Of a stretch of 64,000 nt of DNA, positions 23,871-35,269 are shown piece after piece (the first letter of the stretch is position 1; each line of letters starts with the position of its first letter). The position numbers and the translations under genes were made by a program. This DNA comes from Filobasidium wieringae. Taxonomy: Eukaryota > Basidiomycota > Tremellomycetes > Filobasidiales > Filobasidiaceae. Below the pieces are notes generated by a model. It had not been told where the DNA came from. It ran no database searches and saw only the letters and a list, made by a program, of their open reading frames with translations. Location of the stretch: assembly GCA_001600055.1 (NCBI GenBank), contig BCIV01000016.1:268477-332476 (forward strand), read 5' to 3'.

Positions 23871-26800
23871 ATGTCGACTACCTCGTCTTCCTCACCTCGA
23901 CCTCCTCCGCCTCTTCAAGACCAGGGGTCACCGATGCAGGTCGATGACAAGCCCGCCCATGAAGCAGAAACATTCGACCAGCCTCATTTGGATGGGATCT
24001 TTCCACCAGAAATACAGCAGACTATCGATCAGGTCGTAAACGATCATGATCATGAGCTGGCGCAATCTATTGCGGCGGATTTGTTTGGCGGTGTCGTGCC
24101 GGAAGATTTGTTACAGGCGATCAATCAAGTTCAGCGGGAGGACGATGATCATGACGAGCTAATGGAGGGCGGAATGCAGGACGCTGCAGAGAGTATGATC
24201 AATTCGATATTCAGCTCAGACTTTCTGGACCAACTCAATGAGAATTCGGACAGCGTCTCGTTGGACATGCTGGAACATCACACGAATGCCACGAATTCCC
24301 CGTTCGTGCTCAATTTGGACCACGAACACCTCGCTTCGATCGCCAATTCGATCGTCAATTCTCCTCATGGTTCGGTCATGCAGGAACATACTCCCATACC
24401 ATCGCCAACACAAAACGGATTTGATAGACCCTTGCAGGCTCAGCCAGCCGGATTTCGACCATTCCATCCATCTCCTATTGCTACCACAGCCAGTCCTATT
24501 GTACCATCCCATCCTTCAACGGAAACGACACTGAGATCGACTTTCAACGGTGAATCTCATAATACCGTCCCCGTTATACCCACCGCAAGACCATCACCAC
24601 AATATACGACCACAACTCCGGAGACAGATCAGGCTCCCGCCATACCGAAAGCGTCCAGCGAGGTATCAAAGCCCTCTCCTTTCCCAGCAACTGTTCCGCC
24701 TAATGCTGCGCTCACAACCGTCCGGGCCGTTCCGAACGTACAATTGCAATCCAAATTGGCTACCAATCCGCAACCCAGTCCCAGTATCGGGCCAGACAAC
24801 TCGGTAAAGACGGCTGGAAGCGCAACTCCCACCCTTACGCATATCCCTGTCGCAGTGCCCTTGCCCTTAAAGCAGTCCTCGGCTTCAGTTAACGCAGCCT
24901 CGAGCTCTTCTAGAACGGATGCGATCGCCGGAAAGCCTCAAGACAATGACGATAGGCAGATCATCAAGAAGCGCCGTATCAATGAAGGCTTAGGCGAGAA
25001 AGCTCGAGTTATGGAGGGACTGGACGTTGCTGCTCTACAGGATTTCGAGGACATACTTTCAATCCCAGGTATCTCAGAGATCAGTGGAGATCTTAGGGAG
25101 GTGCTAGAAAGTGGTTCCACTGGAGAGAAGCCGCTCAGCCAAGCACAAATCGATGAGATCGTCGGTGAGTGCATTGGACAGGATACTTGTGGCGCGGGCT
25201 CACCTTTCATCTCGTTTTAGCTTCTCTCGGTCGTCCTGGTACTTTAGATCAGAAGAATCAGGAAGAAACCGTGCCAGCGCAATTTGCTCATCCGATAGCA
25301 TCAGCTTCAACAGTGTCAGGCAAATCCTCACAGGAGAAGATCGCTTCAGCCGGGGAAGATATTGACGAACTGGAAGATGACAACGATCCGGCCTCACAAG
25401 CTCAGGAACTTCTTGCCATGATCAGCGCTCTCCTTCCAGCTGGCGAAGATTATCAGGACGATGGTGCCCAATCGGAAGATGAGCTCGAGAATGACATAGA
25501 CGAAAATGCAGAATCTCCCGCACCCGCATCGCTACCGGACGGAAAGGTGAAAAAGGAAAAGGATACGCCCGCAGAGAAAAAGGAGAAAAAGCGACGGAAT
25601 CGGATGGTTCTGTGAGCAATTGAGACAGTATCGCCAGCTAGTTCGCCCTTCTAATCTAGTACCATACATAGGAGTTGTACCGAATGCCATAGACGAGTGA
25701 GTGTACTGCTCGTTTGCCCCATGTTTGGCCATGCTAACGCACCTCTTTCCTTGACCAGAAACGTAGGTTGCGTTAAAATTAGAGTAAAGATTGTTACTAA
25801 CGTCCTTCTGTCTGGTTGAATCTTGCTCATGACAGAAGCAGTAAGTCACTATTCCCTTCGCTTCTGTGCAATGTTCTCATGTTGCTTTCGCCATCAAAGT
25901 GCGATCGTAATATACCCTGTGCCCGATGGTCAGTCCGAAGAAACCAGTTCTCTATCACGAAGTTGGGTACTGACACCAAGTAAACAGTGTGAAGCGAGGT
26001 GTTCCGGAGCTCTGCCACATGGAAGCCCCCGTCATGCCAACAAGGAAAGGCAAGCGAAAGTAAGACGATAAGCTACTATCATGATGGATATACATTGACC
26101 GAATACTGATTACCTTCAGGCGGGAAGACGAAGCCTTCTATCAAGCCATGTCCGCTCCTGGGTTCGATTGGACCGCCCGAGTACGCGCGCTGGAAAGCTT
26201 GTTGCGAACAAATCCTGCCGCATTTGCCGATCTGGACCTGAACAACACCCTTGTTAGTGGCATGTCTAGCTTGCAGATGCCCTTATCTGAGGTGCCTACT
26301 GCGGACGAACAAGAGATGCAAAACCAGATCCAAGCGGTAATTAGTCTTATCAATCAAGCACAAGCTGCTCAGCATCAGCTTGAATTAGAAGGTACCTCTT
26401 CGAACTTAGTGACCGCACACCTCACGCCGACTGGGGCTCCACTGGCTAGACCGGTGGAACCCAACAACGCACTGAAATCTCCTGCATCTACGGCTTCAGT
26501 GGGGCCTAATCAGGCTTCAATAAAAGTGATATCACCTCTCACCCACGCTACTGATGCTCAACCCAGAACTGGTGGTGTGGGCGATGTGCAGTCCCCCAGG
26601 GCATCGCCTGGTCCAAGTTCTTTGCCTGCTGCAAGCTCACCTGGTGTTAGACCTGTGTCACAGACAAATCGTTCCAGCCCGATGCCATCTCCTTTAGGTG
26701 TATCGTCCTTCAGCAATAACTCTACCGCTACACCAAAGCCATCTTCATCGGTACCTTCAAGAATCATCTCCGCCAACGCTAACACGAAAGCGCCTACGAG

Positions 26801-29332
26801 TCCACTTGTGATCGCGGCCGGACCCGATGCAATACCGCAGCCCCTATCAAGCTTGCAACTCACACGATCTAGCTCAGTCGACGTTGTGCAAGAGCATGCG
26901 AAGCTCATCGAGGTGCCGAAGAGCGATCTGGTGCCTTTGACCGTAACAAACGTACTCCCGGCGACTGGTACGGATAAGCAGAGCACAACAGTGACAGAAG
27001 GACCAGACGGTGTAGCCTCAGCAGTGGTGCCAAAGGAGAACAATGGTATCATTTCCGACGTTCTTGAGACTTCTGTGGGTGGAGAGGGTTCCCATGGTCA
27101 TACGAATGAGAGAGCGAAGGTTTTACAACTAGCGAGCAAACCCGCTAGTCCTCCCCAACCTCTCAATGAAGGTGCTGATCCCCAGGACGTAGGGATGCAC
27201 GTCGACCTGATACCTTCGGGGTCGTCCCAACCTCCTGAAGTTATGACTGCCATCGAAAATGATACTAGTTCAGGCGACTCGTCCGAGATGAACACCAGTC
27301 ATACTGCCAAGGATTCTGGAGCACTTAATATACCTGCAAACCTACAGGCTGAATTGGCAAAGCTTGCTCAAGGAGTTCAAGACTCTGCCTTCACAGACGA
27401 TCTGCACGAATCGTTCGAGACCGACATAAATCTTAATGATCTTATCAATGGCGATACCTCAGCAATTTTAGCGCAGCTCGCGAGTTCCATAACAGTCCCT
27501 ATGGCTGTTCAGCCGTCGGAGACGGATGATGCTCAAGGAACGATCCTCATGGACATGATAACTCAACTGACGAATGGAGGGAATAAAGCGCAGACAGCTT
27601 CGTTGCTAAACATACTATCTGTTGCTCCACAAGCTGCTACAACCCCTACTAGCGAGCTCTGGGCATCAGTACCACAAGCGCCTGTCGAGACGTAAGAGAA
27701 TGTCTTTTGAAATGGTAACAAGGGAAACTCACCTTCTTCGACTTCTTTTAGCACGCAACAAGTGGCTCGTTCTTTCAGCACAGATATTGGTGTCCATAAG
27801 TTGAATTTAGGCCTAGCTGGGTTTCGAGAGGACGACGGACGAATATTCGTCCCACCTACAACTCGACAGGTTGAGCGCCAAATGCATCTCCGAGGAGGAC
27901 TGTCTCACGAAGCCCTTCCCATTGAGGGTCATGCTCCCTTCCTAGATCTCGCTCTCAAATTCGCCTACGGGAAAGATGGCTATGCGTACAAGGAGGGTAG
28001 GGTAGGTACTTTCCCATATCTATACGACTTGACCTAGCCTACACTAAGCCGTCCCGCTCTGCACAGATTGCTGCTGTTCAGACGATGTCGGTTACTGGTG
28101 CTCTGAAACTTGGCGCCACTTTCTTGTCACGCTTTCCTGCTCACCCTGCTTCGAAAGTAATTTATATTCCAAATCCAACGATTGAGGAGGAGGCTTGGGC
28201 ATTGCGCGAGGCAGGCCTGGAGATTCGCCTATATCGGTTCTTCGACAGAAGGACTGGAGGTGTGGACTGGGAAGGCATGCGAGAAGATTTGCAGAACGCG
28301 CCGCATCAATCGATCATTCTTATGCATGTCGGTGGAAGTACACCTACTGGCGCAGAGCTCACGGCTGCGCAGTGGCGGCTGATTACTGAAGTTATAAAGG
28401 TGCGTTCGTCCTTGACACATACATGCTTTTGGAACTGCGTGCTGAACAACAGACCATATTCGATTTAGCAACAACGCCATATCCCGTTCCTTATTTCAGA
28501 GTTCCAAGGCTTGTCCAGTGGCAACGTCGATCGAGATGCACAAGCCTTAAGAATTATGGCGCATAAACGGATCCCTATGGTCTTGGCTCAAAGTTTTGAT
28601 GCTGTGAGTCCGCAACTTGTTCCACATGGTGAAATCAACTCATACAAATTCATCAACAGGCCATGGGCTTGTACTCTGACAGTCCATCTATCGTGTCAAT
28701 CGTGGCCAATGCTCATGCAGATAAGGACAGAATTGAATCGCAGCTCAAGCATATGGCTCGCGCAATGCATTCACATCCACCACCCTGGGGAGCTCACGTA
28801 GCTGCTACAATACTCGGCACTGAAAGCGTTTATAATAACTGGCAAGTACGATAAGAATCATCTATCTGACTGAACCGCTTACGTTCGTTTCTTGGAACCC
28901 TGCAGGACACAAGAGGTCAAAGCGATGTCCGATCGTTTAAAAAGTATCCGTGAAAAGCTATTCGATCATTTGACCAACAAGCTCAGAACCCCTGGTAATT
29001 GGTCGCATATCCGGAAGACGCATGGCATGTATTGGTGAGCAATATTCCCTGAGCCGTCTTGCAAATATATATCTTAACAATTCTTTGATAGCAATACACT
29101 TCTAGCTCCACAGCAGCTACAGACGCTTTCTTATAGAGAACACATACACCTACTACCGGAAGGCTGTTTCTCTCTGGGTTGTCTGAATGCAGCCAAGATC
29201 GAACAGCTCGCCCGTGCGATCGACAGTGTGGTTCGAGATTCTCCTATGGAGGATGATGATCTAGCTGCCCAGGCTGCCATGCAAATCGAGATGGCACTTC
29301 GCCAAGGATTTGGGCCCGATGCTGGATTTTGA
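23871..29332 (+). CDS. Zn2Cys6 DNA-binding protein fused to a catalytically dead aspartate-aminotransferase-fold domain
   Basis: Fourteen exons (23871-25164, 25221-25611, 25672-25696, 25759-25762, 25836-25840, 25900-25928, 25988-26059, 26120-27691, 27752-28001, 28067-28399, 28469-28603, 28660-28841, 28906-29034, 29092-29332) sum to 4662 nt in frame: 1553 residues. Residues 1-545 are disordered and acidic. At 564-592 lies a canonical fungal zinc cluster, CTECHRRKQACDRN followed by PCARC and a sixth Cys (spacing 2-6-5-2-8), preceded by the basic KKRRNR. A second Ser/Thr/Pro-rich linker follows. From about 1135 to the end is a complete class I aminotransferase fold: NLGLAGFREDDGR, AVQTMSVTGALKLG, SEFQGLSSG, AQSFDAAMGLYSD, LLPEGCFSLGCLN. 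Every key catalytic residue is changed (see findings). Two exons of 4 and 5 nt supply three residues of the zinc cluster. The intron at 28842-28905 is GC-AG. Inferred role: a nuclear regulator that uses the fold for dimerisation or ligand sensing. Confidence 0.85.
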
Positions 29333-29524
29333 TCCACTGTAACAACATTACCAGCATGTTCAAGGAGGGTTTTAACATCGTTGTATCCATCACCATCTTT
29401 GATTTCGACTCTATTCATTAATTTGCATGTCCATACAGTCTCGTCCGCTGAGACTGATAAAGTTGCCGCACACTGAATCCATACCATCAAAACGTGTTGC
29501 ATACCTTTCACGACCATAGCTGAC

Positions 29525-30451
29525 CTACCTAATGATTCCAGCTAGTAGTCCAGCAGTGTTCTGTACCAGCTCTCTGTGAGTCTGAATGTTGAACACGGTG
29601 AAACCTGCCGGATCCGGGCCGTACTGGTGTCAACGAAGCACACATACGTCCTGCATGCGAGACCTACTAGCGAATGAAATATCACACAGAAGCTTCCGAT
29701 AGGTCCAGACTCTCGAATCCCTTTCTTTCTTTGTATATACGCCTTCGTCTGTCTCAACCTCAAGCTTGATCAATTGGTCCAAGCTTTTGATGAGCCATAG
29801 CCGGCTAACGATGACACGCGCTTGAGGTCGGCTATCATCCGGGTAACGCACAAATCGACTAAAGGAACTCACTTAGCCCATTTGTCCGCCCAAAGACCTG
29901 CCCTCTTCTCGACGATGCCCAGCCTTGACAGACAGAAAACATCGTCAGCTATGTTGCAAACGGAATCAATCGTCTTCTTAGTCTCGAAACGGAGAGTACA
30001 TCAAGCAAAGCTTACCGATTCCGTTTAAGAGTGCAACAAAGGCCGTTGCAATGCTGGACGTCTGTGTAAGCGGATCAGAGCGCAACAACACAAGAAGCGG
30101 GGCCAAGGGTGAGAAGAGAATCATGCATTTTCTTGACAGTATAATTGTAATGAAGTCAACGCACAGCCAGAGCTTCTAATTGTTGCGAAGCTACACTCAC
30201 CTGGCTAAAGAAAGGCTGCTAATGGCAGATGCGAGCTTTTGTAAATGATCTATTTTCATTATCTGTGAACCTAATATGATCTTTGCAAGGAAGATGTACA
30301 TCTTAGTACCGTATTGTATGCATTTCAAAGTTTTGTCTCTCCCAGAACTGGTTTCCACAATCGACGATAGGATTACCAGCCGGGTAAGGTTGCGAGATGA
30401 ATCGTCTTTGTGGTTGTCGTAGCCATCAATTTGTTTGCCTTTCTGCACCAT
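29525..30451 (-). CDS. PEX11: Peroxisomal membrane protein PEX11
   Basis: PEX11-family membrane protein that elongates and divides peroxisomes. The start Met at 30451 opens MVQKGKQIDGYDNH. The first exon holds the family hallmark GRDKTLKCIQYGTKMY and ends in SSLSLAR. Exon 2 (KCMILFSPLAPLLVLLRSD... FVALLNGI), exon 3 (ADDVFCLSRLGIVEKRAGLWADKWA) and exon 4 (RLWLIKSLDQLIKLEVE, then WTYRKLLCDISFAS) follow in matching phase. The last exon reads FTVFNIQTHRELVQNTAG and LLAGIIR, ending at TAG 29527-29525. About 235 residues, the usual size, with amphipathic helices and a C-terminal hydrophobic segment. The third intron only works with the CATAG acceptor, giving NGI-ADDVF. It converges with the zinc-cluster/aminotransferase gene 190 bp away. 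Confidence 0.85.
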
Positions 30452-30898
30452 GGTAAAAGAGCCGCTTTGGTGTAGAACTGGCGAAAGAACAACTCCATAT
30501 AGGTTCGTCGAGGTCTCGCCGAGCTGTCCGCTGCATGGGCGTATTACAGATATCCTGTAGGTGTCGACATAGCTAGCATCCGCACTTCAGAAGCGACGCG
30601 TATATGAGTCAGATTACTGTACCTGCTAATTGCTGATATCTGTTCAGTAGTATGGATGCCTTGTACTCTATGCTCCCACAAACCACAAATAGCACTTGGC
30701 ACCACTTTTAAGGTCGATCAAGTCAACATATCGAATTGCACCAGTATCGTTCAGCTGCTCAGCGCGTAATCCTAGAGCAAGCGTTTCTTGCATTTCACGG
30801 GAAGCAAGACGATCTTAGCTGCACCTGAAGAGCCACCTATCTAGCGATGAGATGCTAGTCCGAAGATAGTTGAACAATCCTTGCCGTTTCCCCTCGCA
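30452..30898. promoter_or_regulatory. Divergent promoter, PEX11 / CTK1-like kinase
   Basis: 447 bp between divergent start codons. No gene or repeat seen, and no specific motif recognised. Confidence 0.45.
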
Positions 30899-33800
30899 AT
30901 GTCAAACTGGAAACAACGGGGACGCCAGCATGATCCATATATCCGGGATGACGGGTGGAAGCGCAGGGAGGATCGACAAGCTGTAGCGGCATCGGTTCTG
31001 CCAGGAGATCCACGAAGGGACAGCGACCGAGCTATCAGGCAAGGTGAAGGTCTGGACTCGTCGCTTCGCAATATTCATGATGGTACTCCCCTCGGCACTC
31101 GAAGCTATGCTGACGAAAACCTCGACCAGCCTTCAGGAAGCCGCTGGAATCAAGGAGGTAGACCTATCCAACCACGCAAGTTTTTAGATACAGAAGATCG
31201 CTACAGTAATAGCAGATCAGGCTCTGATTACAACAGGTCATACCATGATGCTGTGAGGGAGGGCCGCAATCGAGATTCCTTTTCTCAGAAAAAATCTACA
31301 AGTAGGCAAGCTTACAAATCAGTTAGTTCTCGTGCACACCAACCAACTAGCCACCGGGTCCGCGCAGACAGACGGTCACCTGAACGCTCTTCAACATCGC
31401 CCGAGCCGCTACACAGAGATACTGAGCAAAAGCGTAGATCTGTATCCCGACATAGTTCTAGCTCAATAGAACCGGTGAGTGGAAAATCGTATCCACGCCG
31501 TCACACTCGGCAACCTCTTGGACAACCGGATAAGCACGATTCTTACGGCGGATCTGCTTATAAAGAGATACGTCGCAGCAACTCTCCGAGACCAAACGAA
31601 GCTACCCAATCTTATACTAGCAACTCTCACAAGCGAAGTGCATATGCGGATGATGACAGGGAAATCAACAAGCGACGGAGATTGTCCCGTTCACCTTCCC
31701 CATTGGCCCCGGCAACAGCCGCAGTCGGCTGGGACCGATGGCGTCGGCAACGTCTTAGCAACACGAAGCATCCCGACACAAATATCAACGAGGACATCGG
31801 TAAAACTGGCAACGCCACTCGACCAGACGATCATTCTTCTGTCGTGCGGAATGCGTATGAAAATCGTAGCCATACAAGCACAAGGGTCTATTCTGGCTCT
31901 AGTCGAGAAATCGGCAGAAAAGGCTCTGGTCGAGCTTTTCAAGACCGCAGAGATGAGCCCGATCGCGAACCCCGCAGCTATCAAAGATCTCCATCTAGAT
32001 CTCCTCGACGTTCTCAGGCAGATAGACCTTCATATCGTACTGAGCGAGTCAAACGGTCTCCTTCACCAGTCCGTGATATCAGACGGAGAAACGCAAGCGT
32101 CTCTTCCTTCTCATCTGACGAGTCGTCCGAACCTCAGGCACAGAGACCGAGTGCATATGTATCCAGCAGAGCTCGACGGAATACACGCTCGACATCGGTT
32201 TCTACTAGACGTGCAGTCGAACGGCTATCTTCTAGAGAGCGTTCCCCTCGAATCGATTCTGGGGGAGCTCCCGTCAGAAACAGATCGCGTACTCTGATAC
32301 CGACAAGTCCAGCCAGAAACCGCTCTCCCAAAGGAGTCCGTTGGGCATCGCAACGCGATGATGATACGAGTCCGGCGTCGCCCAAACCACCTATAGTAAT
32401 CCCTCCAAGGACAGGGCGTACCCCAACTGGACCTCGAAACACAAACTACGAAGGGAACCATTCTGGAGTGCATCATCGGTTTCTTACGAGAGTTTCTCCT
32501 ACTCCTACTCCTGCTTTTGCAGATCTGCCTGAAGTGAGCCCGAGGGCTTTAGCTGGTAGCCGCGCCTTTGTCAGTATCGCTCTTCCAAAGAAGCAATCGA
32601 TCGTTTCGCAGGCAGCTCGATCTCCCGAACTCAAACCCAAGCCTCAGGGTTTGAAGGCGGACATGCTAGCCAATAATTCCGAGCTTGAGGGAGTTAGACG
32701 ACAGCTGACAGCCGAGCAAGGACGATACTCACAGTTGCAACATCAAGCACACCCTTACATGAGAACGACTATCTCGCTGCTGCAAAGAAAGGATCCTAAC
32801 CTTGTCTGGAATGTCGAAGATTTTCTTCGAGACTCTTTTCGTCGAGAACCCAACGATCATGAACTCCACGCTATTGGTATGATGCATAGTCAGCTCAAGA
32901 TCATCAGGCTGCTCGAGGAGCGAGAACAAGCGCTTCTCAATCTTATCTCCACTGCCGACGAGGCAGGTCCTCCCAGCACGGCGGCTATCGCTTCACCATT
33001 CCGCTCCCCGAATGGTGGCAATCAACGTATTGTCGACAGGGAGTCAGCTCGATGTTACGAGCCACAAGGATCACATCCTAGTCCTACTGTACCATCGGAG
33101 CGGGACCTGAGGTCTCTAGACATAATATCCTCTCAACGCGTCCAGCCTGAGGACTTACCAGTCGGGAGTTCCAACAAGCCGTCCCCGAAAAACTTCTCTC
33201 TGCCACAGCAAGCACCTTTGGTCAAAGGAAAGCCTTACGAGAAGATTGTACAAGTAGGCGAGGGTACCTATGGGAAAGTTTATAAAGCTCGGAATCAAGA
33301 GGGGTGTGGAATTGTAGCCCTAAAACGAATACGAATGGAAGGAGAGAAGGACGGCTTTCCGGTGACCGCCATGCGCGAAATCAAACTACTTCAAGGGTTA
33401 AATCATGAGAATGTTATCAAGCTGCACGAGATGATGGTATCCAATGGTAAGCAACCTTGGCTTTCGAACTGGTGGATGTGAGGACTGACAGAAGGCTTGC
33501 AGGGTCGGTATACATGGTTTTCGAATACATGGAGCACGACCTTACGGGAGTGCTTAATCAACCGCAGTTCATTTTTTCTGAAGGGAATCTTAAAAGTCTA
33601 TCGGCACAAATGCTGTCTGGACTATCATATCTGCATCAGAAATCGATTCTACATCGAGACATGAAGGGCTCAAACATCTTGCTCAACAGCATGGGTATAC
33701 TTAAATTGGCAGATTTTGGTCTGGCCAGGTTTTACGATAGAAAGAAACGCAACGATCATACAAATCGTGTCATTACCCTTTGGTATCGTAGTCCGGAACT

Positions 33801-34477
33801 TCTCATGGGGGAGACTGTGTATGGAGCTTCGGTCGACATATGGAGCGCAGGGTAATTGATAGGCCTGGTGTCCCACTATTGTCGTTCTTTGCTCATCTGA
33901 AACAACCCTTTTAGGTGCATCATGCTCGAGTTATATGCTCGCAGGCCTGTCTTTCAGGGCAACGACGAGATTCATCAACTCGAGGTCATTACTGAGATAA
34001 TGGGAACACCTACTCATCATGATTGGCCAGCACTTGGCGGCCTGCCTTGGTATGAATTAGTGAAGCCAAAGGTACAGCGAACGAGTCGTTTGCTCAAGAC
34101 GTACGCCAAGTGAGATTGTTTCGTCTCTCCTCTTAAAGCGTTCGAGCAGCTCACACGCAGAATCAGTTCCATTAGTTCTAGCGGCTTAGCCGTGGTACAG
34201 GCATTGTTAGCCTACGATCCGAGCAAACGATCCAGTGCTGAGGAAGCACTATTAATGCCATATTTCACGCGAGAACTGCCTAGCCCAGAAGTGCCTTCGC
34301 AGTAAGCACCTCATTTCGCCTTTGCTATCGATTATTTACACTAAAAGTGCGCCTGCGGATAGTATCGCTGAAATCAAAGGAGAATGGCATGAAATGGAGG
34401 CGAAGCAGGACAGAGCTCGGCGTCGTCAGAAGGAAGGTCTGGCGAACGAGGGCATCATACCAGGAGTTGGGAAATGA
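30899..34477 (+). CDS. CTK1: Cyclin-dependent kinase of the CTK1/CDK12 type (RNA polymerase II CTD kinase)
   Basis: Catalytic subunit of CTDK-I, which phosphorylates Ser2 of the polymerase II C-terminal repeats during elongation. Start ATG 30899. The first 780 residues are RS/SR- and Pro-rich (many RSPSP-type sites), as in metazoan CDK12/13 rather than the shorter yeast CTK1. The kinase domain begins [17 protein letters not shown]. It has catalytic Lys in VALKRIRM, a C-helix [11 protein letters not shown], hinge VFEYMEHDL, catalytic loop [13 protein letters not shown] in [12 protein letters not shown]-loop [16 protein letters not shown], and the CTK1-typical [20 protein letters not shown]. 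Exon 2 starts near 33504 and exon 3 near 33915. The fourth exon begins inside ACACGCAG near 34162, and the last exon ends in EGIIPGVGK at the TGA 34475-34477. The domain appears complete and active. Its 3' end converges on the complex I subunit gene. Confidence 0.93.
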
Positions 34478-34672
34478 AAAGATGCCATGATTCAGCGATG
34501 AGGGTCACCATCCTCAATTTCACTTGCTTGTTTAATCAGCTCGGTTACTCGTGTCATCAATGGGTATTTGTACAATATTGGACAAGGGAGATGAGGAAGA
34601 TGTCCTTTGTCGGGAGCGACGCTTCTTCGCTGCGGCTGGCTCATCGTAATGCCACTGTATTTCCGGATCTGC

Positions 34673-34923
34673 TCAGTGGTGGTTACCGGATTTCTTGGTC
34701 GCAATAAAGTCATCGTAGATAACGTAAAGGGTAAATGCTCCGAGTCCCCACGTAAATCCAGGGAACAAGTTTCTATACCCAGAATCCCGCACGGTTTCTT
34801 GTTCAGCTTAGAACTGACCGGTATCCAGCAATTCTCTTACCTGAACATCGCCTTGTTCTGGAAGATGGGTGACTTTCTCCAAGCTTCCCGCTTTGCCCAT
34901 GGGTCTCGATATAACTTTGACAT
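34673..34923 (-). CDS. Complex I subunit NDUFB3/B12
   Basis: Small accessory membrane subunit of mitochondrial NADH:ubiquinone oxidoreductase. Two coding exons (34923-34840 and 34772-34673) give 60 residues: MSKLYRDPWAKREAWRKSP at the start, then FQNKAMFRNLFPGFTWGLG, a membrane helix AFTLYVIYDD and the end KKSGNHH. The DPWAKREAWR and MFRN.FPGF patterns are typical of fungal and animal B12 subunits. The ATG follows directly on an intron acceptor (CTTTAG-G-ATG), so the 5' UTR is probably spliced. It is too short for most automatic gene finders. Confidence 0.8.
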
Positions 34924-35269
34924 CCTAAAGGCAAACAAGCAGATATGCCCTCAAATTAGGAACGAAGTGGAGGAGTGTTTGGGGATGCATGGTCTCACTC
35001 ACTTGGTATCCACCAGAAGTTTCAAAAAGGGAGAGAAGTGGGGAGAGTCCAACGTTGGGTGCCGGGTGGTTACAATCAGTGCATAGTTGCGATTGGTATG
35101 AATGGTAACGGTTGCCTGTAAAGTGAAGCCCTAATAATTCACGTTCGCTCGAGCGAATAAAGTACCAATTCGAATTCGTCCGTCATACGGTGGGATATCG
35201 AAAGCATCCTCTTTCAATACTAATCCACACGTCCTAGGGCGCCAGCCTTTCCCAGCACATACCCAACCG
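34924..35269. promoter_or_regulatory. Divergent promoter, NDUFB3 / bZIP gene
   Basis: 346 bp, including a 5' UTR exon and intron of the complex I gene (GTGAGT near 34998). No further element recognised. Confidence 0.45.
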
